Source: Pithys albifrons albifrons
Lineage: Eukaryota > Chordata > Aves > Passeriformes > Thamnophilidae
NCBI RefSeq assembly: GCF_047495875.1
Contig: NC_092475.1
Span: forward strand, 14,792,001-14,856,000
DNA length: 64,000 bases
Reading direction: 5' to 3'
Notes under the pieces: generated by a model
Databases searched by the model: none
The model's input: only the letters and a program-made list of their open reading frames with translations
Told to the model about the DNA's origin: nothing
Shown: positions 1 through 14,100 of the stretch, in pieces
How positions within the stretch are numbered: position 1 is the stretch's first letter
How the letters are laid out: every line of letters starts with the position of its first letter
Position numbers and translations under genes: made by a program

Positions 1-1320
1 TCAATGAGGCAGGAATGTTTCTGGTAGGAGCAAATGCCCCAGACTGACTACAAATGCTTTCAGGCAGGGTAGGTAGACTACAAGTTTTAGGATTGAGGAT
101 CTGGAGGGTGTGAATATTTAGGGTTTGTTCTTCACAATTCTGGTAGTGCATTTTGGGACCACATTAAAAAGGAGTTGGTAATTACTTGTCCCTCCATAAA
201 ATGGTGGCAGTACTTGCCAAATTTTGTAGAGTTCTCTATTATTTATTCTTATAGATAGCATTTTTTATAAATGTTTTAAATTTTCAGGGAATATTAGTTT
301 ATGATACTAATTTTTTTAACTGGCGGGATTAGCCCTAACAAGTGAATTATATGTACAAACTGGAGGACAAGAGGCTGGAGAGCTGCCCTGGGGAAGGGGA
401 TCAGCAGGTTTGGGCTGTTTTTGGAACAGGAGCCAGCAGTGCCTTGGCAGCCCCAAGGGCCAGCCTTGTCCTGGGGCATCAGGGCCAACATCACCGGCTG
501 GGTGAGGGGGGTCTGTCCTGCTCTCCTCTGGGGCAGCCTCACCTCGAGTCCTGGGGACAGTTTGGACACCTCAGTACACAAAGGACATCAGAGGGCTGGA
601 GTGTGTCCAGCGGAGGGGGACCAGGATGGGGAAAAGGTTTGAGGGCAGGACTTTGGAGGAGCAGCTGAGGCCACTTGGGCTGCTGAGCTCAGAGAAGAGA
701 TCAGGGGTGACCCCATTGCAGTCTGCACCTGCCTCATGCAGGGCAGCAGGGGCAGGGGCTGATCTCTCTCTGGGGACCAGCAATGGGACACAAGGAGGTG
801 GAATGAAGGTGCATCATGGGAAGCTCAGATGGGACACTAAGAAAAGGTTCCTCACCCAGAGCAGTCCCTGGAACAGGCTCCCCAGGGAAGCAGTCATGGT
901 ACCAAGGCTGCCAGAGCTCAGGGAGTGTCTGGACAATGTTTTTAATCCTAAGGTTTAGTTTTGGGTGGTTCTGCCAGGACCAGGGAGTTGGACTTGGTCC
1001 TTATGAGTCCCTTCCAGCTTGAGCTATGCTGTGATTCTACAGTTCTAAGTGTGTAGAGAGCTCGCATTAGGCTGCAGTAACAAGCTCTGTAGAGTTGTCA
1101 TGCTGTATTTTAGAAGGCATGAATTGGTAAGACCTGGCTTCCCAGGACTCTCAGACATTTTGACAACATTTGACTGTTGTCTGTTGGAGAAATTGGAAAC
1201 TGGAATGTGATTTTTTACAGAGTAAGCAAATGCAAGCAAGTAATTTACCCTTTCTTGTTTCGGGATGGGCTTTGTTTACCTTAGGTTATTTTTTTCTGCT
1301 TTTCTTTGCTCTTTTAATAG
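1..1320 (+). other. NCOA6: NCOA6 intron (5' end outside window)
   Basis: No coding exon seen. It contains one CR1 fragment (343-1049) and ends in a long T-rich tract before the exon A acceptor. Confidence 0.85.
343..1049 (+). mobile_element. CR1 LINE 3' fragment
   Basis: Diverged CR1 3' region in sense orientation. Recognisable phrases are the accept of a CAGAGGGCTGGAG-type core, AACAGGCTCCCCAGGGAAGCAG, and a terminal TGTGATTCTACAGTTCTA, the degenerate octamer end typical of avian CR1. It lies in the NCOA6 intron that opens the window. No intact reverse transcriptase frame is present. Confidence 0.8.
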
Positions 1321-2133
1321 ATGCCATGGACCCACTCTTATCTGGGCTAAATATCCAGCAGCAAAATCATCCATCTGGATCTTTAGCTCCCCAGCTCCAT
1401 TCAATGCAGTCAGTTCCTGTAAACAGGCAGATGAACTCAGCCAACTTTCAGCAGCTACAGCAGCAGCAGTTGCAGAATCGTCCTCCCCAGCCACATCAGC
1501 AGGCACAGCAGGGTATTCGACCTTCATTCCCTTCACCAGCACAGGTTCCAGTTCCGCCTGGCTGGAACCAGCTTCCCTCTGGAGCACTTCAGCCTCCTCC
1601 AACCCAGGGAACACTGGGCACATTGACAGTAAACCAGGGTTGGAAAAAGGCCCCATTGCCTGGACAAATGCAGCAGCAACTTCAAGCAAGACCATCTCTA
1701 GCAACAGTACAAACTCCAACTCATCCTCCACCTCCATATCCTTTTGGAAGCCAGCAAGCTTCCCAGGCTCATTCAAACTTTCCCCAAATGAGCAATCCTG
1801 GTCAATTTACTGCTCCTCAAATGAAAAGCCTTCAGGGAGGGCCCTCACGGGTTCCTGCGCCACTGCAACAACCCCACCTGACCAACAAGTCTCCTGCGTC
1901 CTCCCCCTCCTCCTTCCAGCAGGGCTCTCCTGCCTCCTCTCCCACCGTTAACCAGACGCAGCAGCCGCTGGGACCAAGGCCGCCCCAGAGCAACGCGCTG
2001 CCCCAGGGATTCCAGCAGCCTGTCAGCTCTCCCAGCCGTAATCCTCTGGTGCAGCAGGGCAATGTGCCCCCCAACTTCATGGTGATGCAGCAGCAAAACC
2101 AAGGTCCACAAGGTTTACACCCCGGTTTAGGAG
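1321..2133 (+). CDS. NCOA6: NCOA6 coding exon A (first in window)
   Basis: The acceptor is a T-rich tract ending TTTTAATAG just before 1321; the donor is GTAAG at 2134. The exon starts with the last two bases of an Asp codon, so the upstream exon must end in one G. It encodes the Gln/Pro-rich segment from AMDPLLSGL to HPGLGG. Length is 813 nt, a multiple of three. The Gln run that is long in human is here only short interrupted runs near 1447-1475. Most of the segment from PVPPGWNQLPSG to the exon end is very close to human. Confidence 0.95.
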
Positions 2134-5100
2134 GTAAGAAGTACTGGGACTTTCTTTTATTTTAAAAGGAAAAGAAACATAAAATGTCTAGAACTAAGGT
2201 TGCTGTTAGTTCTGAAAAGATCCTGTACAAGACAGAATAAAGGCGTAGATGAAGTGGGTATGGGTGAATTAGCATCAGCATTGCTTAGTTTCTCCTCCCT
2301 GTCTCTCTCCTGCAGTGTCACAGTGCTGGCCTAAGGGTGGGCTCTGGGACCCCTCAGAGTGGAGTTGCTCTGTGCAGTTGTCATTGCTGACAGTCATCCT
2401 CTTGACAGTTCATCTGTTGCTTTTAACAAGCTTAGGATGTTCAAAGATAGTGAAGGGGTTTTCTTTTGTTTTGAGGTTGTTCTTTTTGGGGGAAAGGGGG
2501 ACATGTTTTTGAGACAGAGTGTAATGGAAACAAACATTTATTTCTCTCTTCAGCTTCCTCTGTCACCATTTACATTTTCTGCTACAGAAATGAGGTGTTG
2601 TTCTGCATCTTCCTTTCTAAGCTGTGGATGTCTCTTCTTGACTTTGTCTTTATTTGTCATCAGTTTCTTCCCATTTAAAGAGAAAAGATCTATTATTGTC
2701 ATACTGTTATAGTCCCTGCTCTCAAATTAAGAGGTTAAGGAATGTTTTAACTTCTCCTTTGGCTGTGTTGTCTTTAGTTTTCTCTTCAAACCAATGCACT
2801 CACATCTTTTCCTTAATCCTCCTAGAGTTCTTCTCTAACAGTGAAGGAGTTTCTTTGGTCAGTCCCAAGATCTCTGTTATGTCCTTAGTGGTTTTTTTCC
2901 CTTTGAGCCTCTTGTAATTCTGTGCAGACTTATTGTGCTTCTCTCTGCTCATGCATTTGTTCATCTTTCTCTTGGGTAGCTGTTCTCAGGCCCCATAACA
3001 CAAGCTCTTGCTTAAGCCATTGAAATAATTTCTTTGTGTACTTATAAAATATGAGCCATGTTCTTTGTCCACCTATACATAAATCTGTTCTAGTCTCTTT
3101 CATTCTTATGTTGTATGCCTGAAATCTGCCCCAAACCTGTAAGGAATCTGTTTCTTGCTCTGCTGATCGGGACAAGCTTCTTATTTGCACTGTTTGTACC
3201 ATGGGTCTTCTTTCAATTCAGATGAATGGTCTCAGTTTCAAGGTTCTCCTTTTAGGATCTGCCAGTGCCCTGTACTTGGTGTACCTTATCTTGTCTGTAT
3301 CTGGAAGAAGTTAGTACTTATTTGTTATAGTTGCATTTCCCTACAGTTCTGCCTCACTAGCCATATATCCCCATCAGGAATCATAGCCATGACCTCTAGG
3401 CAGTATAATCTCTGTGTTCTTCCTTCCTACTTTTTTGAGTTAAAAACGACACTGTAAATAAACTATCAAAATACATTATTTGGCTTCACTGCAGACCTTA
3501 TTTCTTAAATCAGCAATCCTCACCTGATAAAAAAGGACAGGATTCTTTGCTCTCAACAAAGCTGCATTGCTCCCACTTGTGGGGATTTTTTGCCTGACTT
3601 ACGTGCATATTCATTCTTTACTGCAATTTATGTGTTAATTAAGTTGTAATTATGGATCTTTCCATTCTTAAGCCATCTTGCATTTTCTTAACTAAGTTGT
3701 AATAACAGATTTTTCCTGCTTGCATATAAAGGTTTGGTGTCAATGAATGCATTCAAACATTTTCCATCTGACACAGTAATTTGGCAAAGCAGAATTTATA
3801 TCAGATTGGAACAAATAAACACTTTCTTTTTTTCTCAGGTCAAGCATTCCTGTGTGCAAATCTTCCCTAAAAGTTTAGCAGAACTAAACCTAGAGTCCAG
3901 TGATGTGGTATTTTGAGAAGTCTGTGTTCCATATTGGCAGATGTATCTTCTTGTTTGACCTGTAGAATTGATTACCTTGAAATAGTAATTACAAACCTAA
4001 GCCCAGATTAATTAGACAAGCAGCACAATTAAATGTGCAAGAAAGCAGTAACTGTGGAAGTCACGTTCTGGCACTGGGGCAGAAGAATAAGGAGGGGGGC
4101 AGGGTTTGCCCTGAGTCTCAGGTGTTGCCTGTTTGACAGTGACGTAAAAAGAAATGGGTTCTGGTGAATCCATCCCCGTGCTGCTGGTGTTGGCAGGTAG
4201 AGGGAAGCTTTTCTGTCTGTCCCAGGGCAGCAGGGATGTTCTGATGTGCCAGAGTGTGGGTGCAGTGCCAGAGATGGGCCTGACAGAATGTCTTGCTCTT
4301 GCAGCAGGAATAGCAGGGTTACTGGAATGTGCAGCAGCAATGGACATGCTGAACCATGAGGTTCCTCAGCCCACTCTTGGATGAGAAGATCTTCCAAGTG
4401 TGTGTGTACAAAGCAACACTGTTAAGGAGCGTGTGCTTGGTGTGTTACTGTCAGAGTTGTTGAGAGGAGCACACCACTGCTACAAAAATGCCAGTTGTTT
4501 GTGTATATGGAGTAAGTGAAAGGCCTGCTAAGAGTTGAGATGTACAGCAGAAACCAGCAAACTACTTTAATTTCTAAAAGTCCAACATGGACTTTTCACC
4601 TTCTCTGTGTGATAAGTTTTGTACTTAAATTACATGTTGAAATGAGTCATAGTAATTTGTTAGGCAGGATTATTGCATAGATAATAACTATAAATGTCTT
4701 CAGTGGGTTTTGTATATTGGCAAAACCACTTTTCTGCCTAAATCTGTAATGTGACAGTACAGACTCATAGGCATTCTCCAGTTACAGATCTTCTCTTTTT
4801 GTATTTCTTCCTGTTTTCCGTATTTACTAATAAGAAAATTCTCCTGTTCAGGAATGCCCAAGCGCCTCCCCCCAGGGTTCCCTGCAGGCCAGGCTAACCA
4901 GAACTTCCTGCAAGGTCAGGTGCCTTCCACAGCTCCAGGAGCAGCAGGGAACAGCGGAGCTCCGCAGCTGCAAACCAGCCAGAACGTGCAGCACACAGGT
5001 CTGACTGCAGTGGGCTGTTCTCAGCTTTTTCCTTTCGGAGCACGTGATGCTTTTACCTGTGTTACACAGATCCCAAACCATAAACTCTTGCCATGAGCAG

Positions 5101-8100
5101 GGAGTTGCTGGCTGGGACTGCAGCAACATTCTGTGTGTATTGATGGATAAGGACAAGAAAAGCATGAGCTGCTCATGTTTCTCAAAAACCCAGATATTGC
5201 TGATGAATACTGTGGTCCTGGGATCCAGAAGTAGCTGTTAAGAAGCTGAATGGAAGTAGCATTGAAATTTGGAGGCAGGGAGTAATAAAGATACAATACA
5301 AAAAGAATTTCCTGTCCAGAAAAAAAGGTGTAATTATCTTAGAAGCACAATAACAAAATAATCTTGTTCTGCTTTGAAAAAAAAATGTTATTAATTCCTT
5401 GGAAAGCTTTGGGAGTCTGCTTACAGTGTGAAAATTAAATCTTTAGTTCACAAATGTCTCCTTTTAACAATTCAGTTAGTCTTTTGTCTGGACTGTGGAA
5501 ACCTTGATACTCATTTCATCAGGACTCCATGTGCATTTATTCTTTAACCCATTATCACATAACCTCAGGGTTTGAAGCTTGTTTTGGTTGGGAGTTACTC
5601 TGCTGAGTTAGGTGACACTGTGGAAGATTTTCAAACTTAGGCACAGATAACAACTGAAATTAAGTTTCTGTTCTGTCTTCTGCAGTGGGGTGTGTGGGGG
5701 GGTGCCAGTCCAAGTGTTTATTTTGAGTTGTATGATGTTCAGTTCTGTCAACAAACATATATCTGTAGCATCAAATATTGCATTCCAGAACTGCAAATAT
5801 GTGAGATATTTCAGTTCATTGGAAAAGGAAGGAAAATGATTCTGGAGTACTTACTCAAAATCAAAAGGTGTGAAAACTTTTACACCAATTAGTCTCTTAC
5901 TGCTGTTTTCTTTTTATTTTCTTAAGGTGGCCAAGGATCTGGACCTCCTCAAACTCAGTTGCAAGCAGCACATGGCCCACCAAACATGATGCAGACTAAT
6001 CTAATGGGTCTCCATGGAAACATGAACAACCAGCAGGCTGGTGCTGCTGGGGTGCCACAGGTTAACATGGGCAACATGCAGGGGCAGCCTCAGCAAGGAC
6101 CACAGTCCCAGCTCATGGGGATGCACCAGCAAATCGTGTCCTCTCAGGGACAGATGGTGAACATTCAGGCTCAGGGATCACTGAACCCTCAAAACCAGAT
6201 GATACTTTCTCGAACTCAGCTCATGCCACAAGGCCAAATGATGGTGACACCACAAAACCAAAATCTTGGTCCTTCTCCCCAAAGGATGACCCCACCCAAA
6301 CAGATGATTCCCCAGCAGGGACAGCAGATGATGTCCACACACAATCAGATGATGGGACCTCAGGGCCAGGTCTTGCTGCAGCAAAACTCAATGATGGAAC
6401 AGATGATGACCACTCAGATGCAAGGAAATAAACAGCCTTTTAGTACTCAAAACCAGTCCAATGTTATGACGGGGCCAGCTCAACTGATGAGAGGACCAAC
6501 ACCAAACATGCAAGGAAACATGGTGCAGTTCACTGGGCAGATGATGGCACAGCAAGGCCCTGTGAATGGGAACCCTTCTCAGGTGATGGGAATTCAGGGG
6601 CAAGTTTTAAGACCCACTGGACCTGGTCCTCACATATCTCAGCAGCTTGGGGACACTACTCCTGCAACAAATAACGATGTGAACTTGACACAGATGTTAC
6701 CTGAGGTTCCTGTGCAGCAGCCAAACATGGTGCCTTCTCATATGCAAGGAATGCAAGGAAACAACAATTCAGGGAGTCATTTCTCTGGCCATGGGCTGCC
6801 TTTCAATCCAGGGTTTAGTGGAACACCAAATGGGAATCAGGTTTCCTGTGGGCAGAATCCTGTGTTTCCTGTCAATAAAGATGTGACGCTCACAAGTCCA
6901 CTCTTGGTTAACCTTCTCCAAAGCGATATATCAGCAGGACACTTTGGTGTGAACAACAAACAAAATAATCAGAATGCCAACAAGCCAAAGAAGAAGAAGC
7001 CCCCAAGGAAGAAGAAAAATAATCAACAGCTAGAACAAACAACGTAGGTTTAACATTACAGTGTTTTTTATAAAGGGCGTGGGGAAGCTCCACAGACACC
7101 TTGTCAATATTTTATCAGCAAGTAATGGGTGAGAAAGGACCTGTATTAATTCATGTTGTAGCAATTTCTTGCAAGAGTTACTCTCAAGAGTCTGTCATTG
7201 GAATATTTGTTCAAGATTAAAAATAGCATTCAAATATCCAAATTCAGTTATAAACCCAGTTATACCGACATTGTTCCTTACCTTTACTGGGTGAAGGAAG
7301 TTTAGCATGTGGCCCTTGGTGCCACAGCCCTTGGAAGAGGAGGCTGCCTTTTTTGAGCAGTCTCACAGCCAGAATCAAAGAAGTACTTTCAGAAGAGTTA
7401 GAAGCCTCCATAAACATGTGCAGGAGAAATTTTTGGGGGTTGTTTCCTGAATTATGTGCATATCCTGACACATTTCTGCCTGGAATTGAGCTGGACTTCT
7501 CTATTAGTTGAGGCTGCAGCTAGAATTTAGAGGAAGAAACCTGGTACTTGCTGGGTGTGAGGTTAACAGGTCCAAGCAGTGCTGATCTTCCTGGCCTAGC
7601 AGAGATCAGGAAGTTTAAGAACCCCCACAACTCTTGAGAGGGAGGAGGCAAATGAATCCTATTGGAAGATAATGAATGTATGTGCCTGTTTAGTGGAAAT
7701 ACAGGATTGCAGAATCTCTTCTTTCCTCTTTGGCCAGTGTATTCTTCTTTGGCCAGCTGTGCTGCAACCATTTGCCACTGACAGTCTCTGCTAACGCCAG
7801 CACAGGGTAGATCCTGGTGCTGGGCCATTGTTCATCTTAAATGGTGAAGGCAGATGCACTATATCTAATTATCCTGATGCTGCAGGTGAGCCCCAGGGGC
7901 ATTGACAGGAATCCCCCTGATGAAATTTCTGGGGATTGTTTTCAGTTTGCTTCAGAAAAATGCAAACACTTAGCACATAAAATTATAACAGAGGAATGTC
8001 CAAATATCAAAATCAAATTCTTAAAACCAAACAAAAAGGTAACAATGGCACATTAAGCTCCTAATGTGGCTCTGGTTCCACCAGTCCCGCTCTTTTGAAT

Positions 8101-11100
8101 GATTGTTATCTCTTTAACCTGAAGCCTTTCCCAGGGACACATGTCCAGTTCAGTGCCAAGAAAAGATTGCATCAAGTACTAGGCAACTGTTTGATGTTTT
8201 CATTTTTCCCTTGATAACCAGTGCGCAGCCCCAACCTGCATTTTCTGCACAATGTCAAGATTCCTTCATGAAGATGAAATTAATAATCTCATGAACATTT
8301 TAATTCTGGACTGAAACAACTCACATCATCTATAGCAAGTGATCTTTTGTGACACTCATTGATTGGCTTTACTAGTACAAAAATAAAATGCAGAAATGCT
8401 GTAAGGTAAAGCAAAACATGCTAATTTAATAGGCCATGAAAAAGCTTTTCAAATACCTGCTGTGTAGGTGGCTACAATCATGCTGTGAGGAGGAGGACAG
8501 TCTGTGGCCAGCTGTGGAAATCTGGGTAAATTTACTTGGCCAGAATCAAGGGGTCAGCATGTGGCTGATCTGCAGCTCCAGCATGACTTGGAAACAGTAA
8601 CACAGACACAAGCTCCTCCAGTCCAAATAGATTCCAATAAAATAATAGTAACCACTGCTGTGGTAAGTGCCTTGCCATGGAAGTGACAGGATTCAGAGGA
8701 AGCAGAAGAGGTGACATTGTCTTCTGAAGAGAAAATCCATTAATCATTAAAAAAAACCTTGTTAGGACTTTGTTTTCATTGGTCTTACTGATGAGCACCC
8801 AGCCTCAGTGTGGCTTGGGAATATCAGTAAATGGATCTGTCTCTCTCCTCTGAGCTCCACAAAGCCCCACAAGACTATTTGCATATTAAAAAGTTTTCAC
8901 AATAGAGGAAGCCTAAATTGCAGCTTTTCTATTGAACTATGGCAGCTCAATTCTAGCTCCCAAATAAGGCTTTGAATCAGATTTCTGTGTAATTAACAAA
9001 GGAAATACCCCTTTGTACTTCGTACTCTGTTACTTGACTTTTCAGTGCATATTCTCTGCCATTGCCACCTGCAGAATGTTGTTCTGATATGGGCAAGCAT
9101 TTTGGCTCTAAATGGGCTGTATCCTTGCAGAAGCATTCAGAAGGGAGACGTTCTCATAAATGTTTCTGAGAGTATTCTCCAGCAAAAGGAAGGTGACTGC
9201 AGTGAAAGGTGTCTGTAATATTTTCCTGCCTTGGATTTGCGGATTCTTTTAAATCCAATTGGGTCACTTCCTTGGGCATCAGGAGCAAATAAGATGCTTT
9301 CCAGCTTCCTCTCTGTCGTTCTTCCTCAGAAATTTTAGAATTCAGAGCAGCAAACCTTGTGTGGAAATGCAGCTAATTTGATAAACACGTGAAAAAGAAA
9401 TAATTTCTGAGAAGTAATAATATGGTAACAAAAATACCATTAGTAATATAGTTTAGAGACTGAGAATATTGGAATGTAAATAGGATAAGTGAGCTATTGA
9501 AAAAGCTTATTCAGCCAAGTCTAAAATAGTTTTAAGGGTTTGCTTAATTGAGCAGCTCAGCACTGGAATGAAACCCAGGACTTTTTGGAGGAGTAGGTTC
9601 TTTAAAAGTGTTAGTATGTGTGTTCTGAATCTGAAGACTGTAGGGAATGGCAGGTAAAGTGAGGAGCAAGATGCTGGATGAAATGGGATTGTGGGTCAAA
9701 TGCATTTGTTAATTCTATTAAATCCATGCACAAACAAGCAGTTGTTTCCACGTTCCCCTGTGCACAGGCCATGAACAACATCCCCTGTGCTGCTAGAAAG
9801 AACCTTAACCCTCTGGGTGAGGTCCCAGCTGGCATTTGGGTTTGCAGGGTGCAGAGCAGGTGGGGACAGCACTGTGGGACCAAGAGGTGTTTCTGCAGCA
9901 GACCTAGAGTGTTGCACCGTGGGTGACAGTCCCAGTGCTCTGGGCAATGCTCCTCATGCAGCAGCAGAGGACCAGCCTTTCTGTGCCACAGGAGCTGTTG
10001 CAGAGCACTGAACTGAGCCAGCAAGGCTGGCTCTGCCACATCTGTACTGCCATTTTATGTTTGCTCACCTTGGTACAGCAGCTGCCACCTTTTTTGTTTG
10101 GTTGATTTGGTTTGGGTTCTCTCTCTGCTCTGACAAGGGATTTTGTATCTGAAGGTTGTACTCAAGAATGAAGCTGGTGGAGCAGAAGGTTTGCTCATGA
10201 CAGTCCAGACTGTGCCTGATGTGCAGTTACGTTTTTATATTTTTTACATTCAAAGCAATAGAAAAGAAGAATAAATACAGAATATTTTGTTCCTGTTACA
10301 CAAACCTCATCTTGTAATTCATATTCATAATTTGGGGGCGGGGGGGAGTTTTGATAAGTGGTGGTTGCTAAACATGCCCAGTGAATTTCAGCTACATTCA
10401 AATGATGTTTAAATTTTTCAGCAACGACAGCAACAGTCTTTCCTACCATAACTGCTCTTTGTGAGCACACCAACCTCAGGTCTGTTTTGCCAGGTTTGCA
10501 CAGCTGCCCAATCAGATCTGTCTGGCAGGAGGTGCTTGCTAAGCATCTGTTTTGCCCCAGTATTGTTTTCCCATGTTAAACCTGCCTGTGCACTGTGCTC
10601 TGTATCGGCTTTTAGCTCATCTTTAACTGTTGCATTTCTAATCTCCCACTATTATAAATAAACCATAAATAGCAAAATTACAAATTTGAGATGTATTCAC
10701 AGTTTTAGGCAGTTCTTTCAGTCCACGTAACTGGCACGTGCACCAAAGGCTGCAGCTCCTCTGAGTGATTTTGCTGCCAGAATTTTTGTTCCTTTGTGGC
10801 TGCTCATATAACGCTCTGGGGCATATCTGTGCATTTGCCAGTTTTCATCAGATTCATTGGTAGAGGCATGTAAGTCTACACCACCTGCCTCCCAAAAATT
10901 GGTGGTGTGCTGGATTAGACACAGAGTTTCACTCCAGCTGCTTCCCTTGGCAGTCCTTGCCCTCGGCAGCAGTGCTTGGAACAGCTCTGTGTTTGCCCCA
11001 TTTCTCTCCTTTCATCCCTTCTGGTTTATGTTCTTCCCAGTTGTGACCCACAAACCCAGGGATTTCCAGTCATTTTTGAATGTTGATTAGGTAGCTGATA

Positions 11101-14100
11101 GAAAATTCAGACAGGCCAAGGGCTCTCTGTGTCAGCTCTACAGATGCCAGAAACTGCTACTCTCAAGGAAAATTAAATAGAATAGATCTCTCCACCCTTA
11201 GGTACTTCAAATTCTTATTTTGCTGGAAATATCTTTTCTCTGTGGCATTTCTGCATGATTCTGCCTCTCTCTGTTGCCAGTCTCTGTGGAACTTACTCTG
11301 GTCTCTTTAATTTTAGCTTAGAACCTTTCTTATGTAGATCTCCCCACAGCCTTCTTATATTCATGCAGATGATAAGCAGTTAAGGTCTCCTACTCTTCAT
11401 CCCTCTTTATTTCACATTTTCTGACCATATATATTAATAGCTATAGCAATTTGGGGGTTTTCTAAGTCTGCAAAAGCTGTCTTGTTTCAGTGGAGGTATT
11501 GGGCATTGAGTCTGAGCCATTTTAAATTGTCCTAGAGACTCTCCTGGAGCATCAGGTTACCCCAGGAGAAGGACTTGGGGGATGAAAAAGTGAGCGTGAG
11601 CCAGCAATGTACATGCACAGCCTGGAACACCCTGTTGTCCTGGGCTCATCCCACAGTGGGGGCAGCAAGGGAGGGGGGATTCTGCCCTTCTGCCCCACTC
11701 AGGTGAGACCCCACCTGCAGAGCTGCCTCCAGCTCTGGGATACAAGAAGGATGTGGGGCTGTTGGAGCGAGTCCAGAGAAGGCCACAGATGCTCCAGGTC
11801 TGGAGCCCCTCTGGTCTGGAGCCTGGCTGGGAGAGCTGGGGGTGTCCAGCTGGGGAAGAGAAGGCTCCAGGGAGATCTGAGAGCCCATTCCAATGCCTGA
11901 AGGGACTCCAGGAGAGCTGAAGGGGGACTTGGGACAAGGACCTGGAGTGACAGGACAAGAGGAAATGGCTTCCCACTGACAGGGGGCAGGGTTAGATGGG
12001 ATGCTGGGAGAAAATTCCTCCCTGTAAGGCTGGAGAGGCTCTGGCAGAGGCTGCCCAGAGAAGCTGTGGCTGCCCCATCCCTGGGAGTGTCCCAGGCCAG
12101 GACACTGTGCTTGGGCAACCTGGAGCAACCTGGGCTGGTTGAAGGTGTCCCTGCCCATAGCATGGGTGGAACAAGATGAGTTTTAAGGTCTATTCCAACC
12201 CAGGCCAGTGTGGGGCCACTCAGGGAGTGTCAGTACCACAGAGAGGTCAGTGCTCTGTAGTGTCACTGCAGTGTCTGACATGTCAGTGCAGTTTTGCTGT
12301 GATGGTATTGGAGGTCTCTTGGTCTGATACCCCGAGCAAGTAACTTCTGGAAGAAACAGTGCTACCTTTAAAATAAATTAAAAATGCATCTTCCCACTGC
12401 ACTTGCTTATTTATACAGGTGTCATTCCAGCCTGTTTGGCTGGAATAGATATATAGCTTTATTATGTGGAATATCCATTGGCATTGTCCTAGTTATAAAA
12501 CTCAGATTACAGGTAGAAATAAATGTTTTGAGATCAGTAGAGCACCAGGCAATTTGTTTCCTTTTCTGTGGTATTTTAGGCAAAGACTATACACAGACCT
12601 GGGATCTCTGTTCCAGTTTGGCATGTTACATGTGAGGCATTTCACTGGGTTATTCCAGGTCTGTGGGAAGTGTTAGGAATTAACTGAGTACTTAGTTATA
12701 GAAGCAGAAATCAAGTGCTGATGTAAGGACTGAATTTTAATTGCAGTTATTTTTCTTTCAGTTCTTCAGAACCACGTCCAGCTGGCCTGGAGGAAAGTGA
12801 TCAGTCATCGATGTCTGGAGACCAAGGAATGAATTTAGAGAAGTCAGGCCCTAAACTCTCAGATTTTGCAAGTAGGCCACCAGGTAGGAGGATTTTTCCA
12901 TGGATTATGTCAATGTAATCACTATAGGAGGTCTTTTAATCTTTGTGACAGTTCTATTTTATTTGTGCTATCACACATTCAAGTTCAAACCTTTCTCCTA
13001 GGAAGTAATTGGTACCATTGTTCAAGTGTTCTCTGAATTAGCTCAAAATGAAGAGGTGGTCAGGTTCTTCTGTATCAACTTGCAGGTATTCTTACTGAAT
13101 ACTGCAGAGTTACTCAGCAATAACATAATTCCTAAAAAAAATTTATATTTCTGGATGTACTACAGGCCAATGTCTTAAAAATTTAGCATTTTTGCTGATT
13201 TTTGAGAAGAAATGGGCGTTGTGGTTGGAATTCTGCTTTGCATGTAGAGAGGATTAAATCTAAAGTCTGCAATAGGATTTCTGTTATAAATCACACAAGT
13301 GGTTCTTAACACTGTTTTTGGCCAAGTACTACATGGCAGGTTCTGCTTTGTACACTAAAGATGTCAGGTGTGCAGCAGATACACTGGTCGATGACCCTCA
13401 GGGGCTGTTAAACTCTTGAGTTTGTTTTAAGGAGTATTAATTAGTGAAAGTGCAGCTCTGCATTTGTCAGTGAAAGCAAGCCCATGGGCTGTTGCAAAGA
13501 CTTTTCAGGTGGCCTGAATCTGGGTTAACAGCTGATACAATACAGTAAGGGATCTCCACTTAAATCCTACACAAGTCATACATTAAACAAAAATATTTTT
13601 ATGAATTAAATAAAGTTTTTGGCTTTGTTTGCATAGCCTGTTCTGTTAATGTGGCTCTCACCCCAGCTCCAGGCTGTATTTCTATCTAATCCTGTTTGTT
13701 TCTGAAATCTTTCTTCTCCTGATCTTTAGTTGGTTTTAATGAATGTGTCATCCTGTTGTCTCAGGTTATCCATCTCAGCCAGTGGAGCAAAGGCCACTTC
13801 AGCAGATGCCACCTCAGCTCATGCCACACACACAGCAGCCCCAGCCCCAGCCCCAGCAGCAGCAGCAGCCCCAGCCAACCCCACAGCCAGCCCAGGCAGC
13901 CCCACAGACACCGCAGCAGCAGCAGCAGATGATGATGATGCTGATGATGCAGCAGGATCCCAAATCAGTCAGGCTGCCTGTACCACAAGGAGTTCACCCC
14001 CCCAGAGGGCCTCTGAACCCAGATGCTCAGCGAATGCCGATGCAGCAGAGTGGGAACATGCCAGTAATGGTGAACCTCCAAGGGCCTGGATCGGTGCCTC

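Noticed and set aside
11646..12163. Open frames of 139-170 residues on the - strand
   Set aside because: Antisense translation of a CR1 3' region; the same phrases appear at 43,120 and 46,805.
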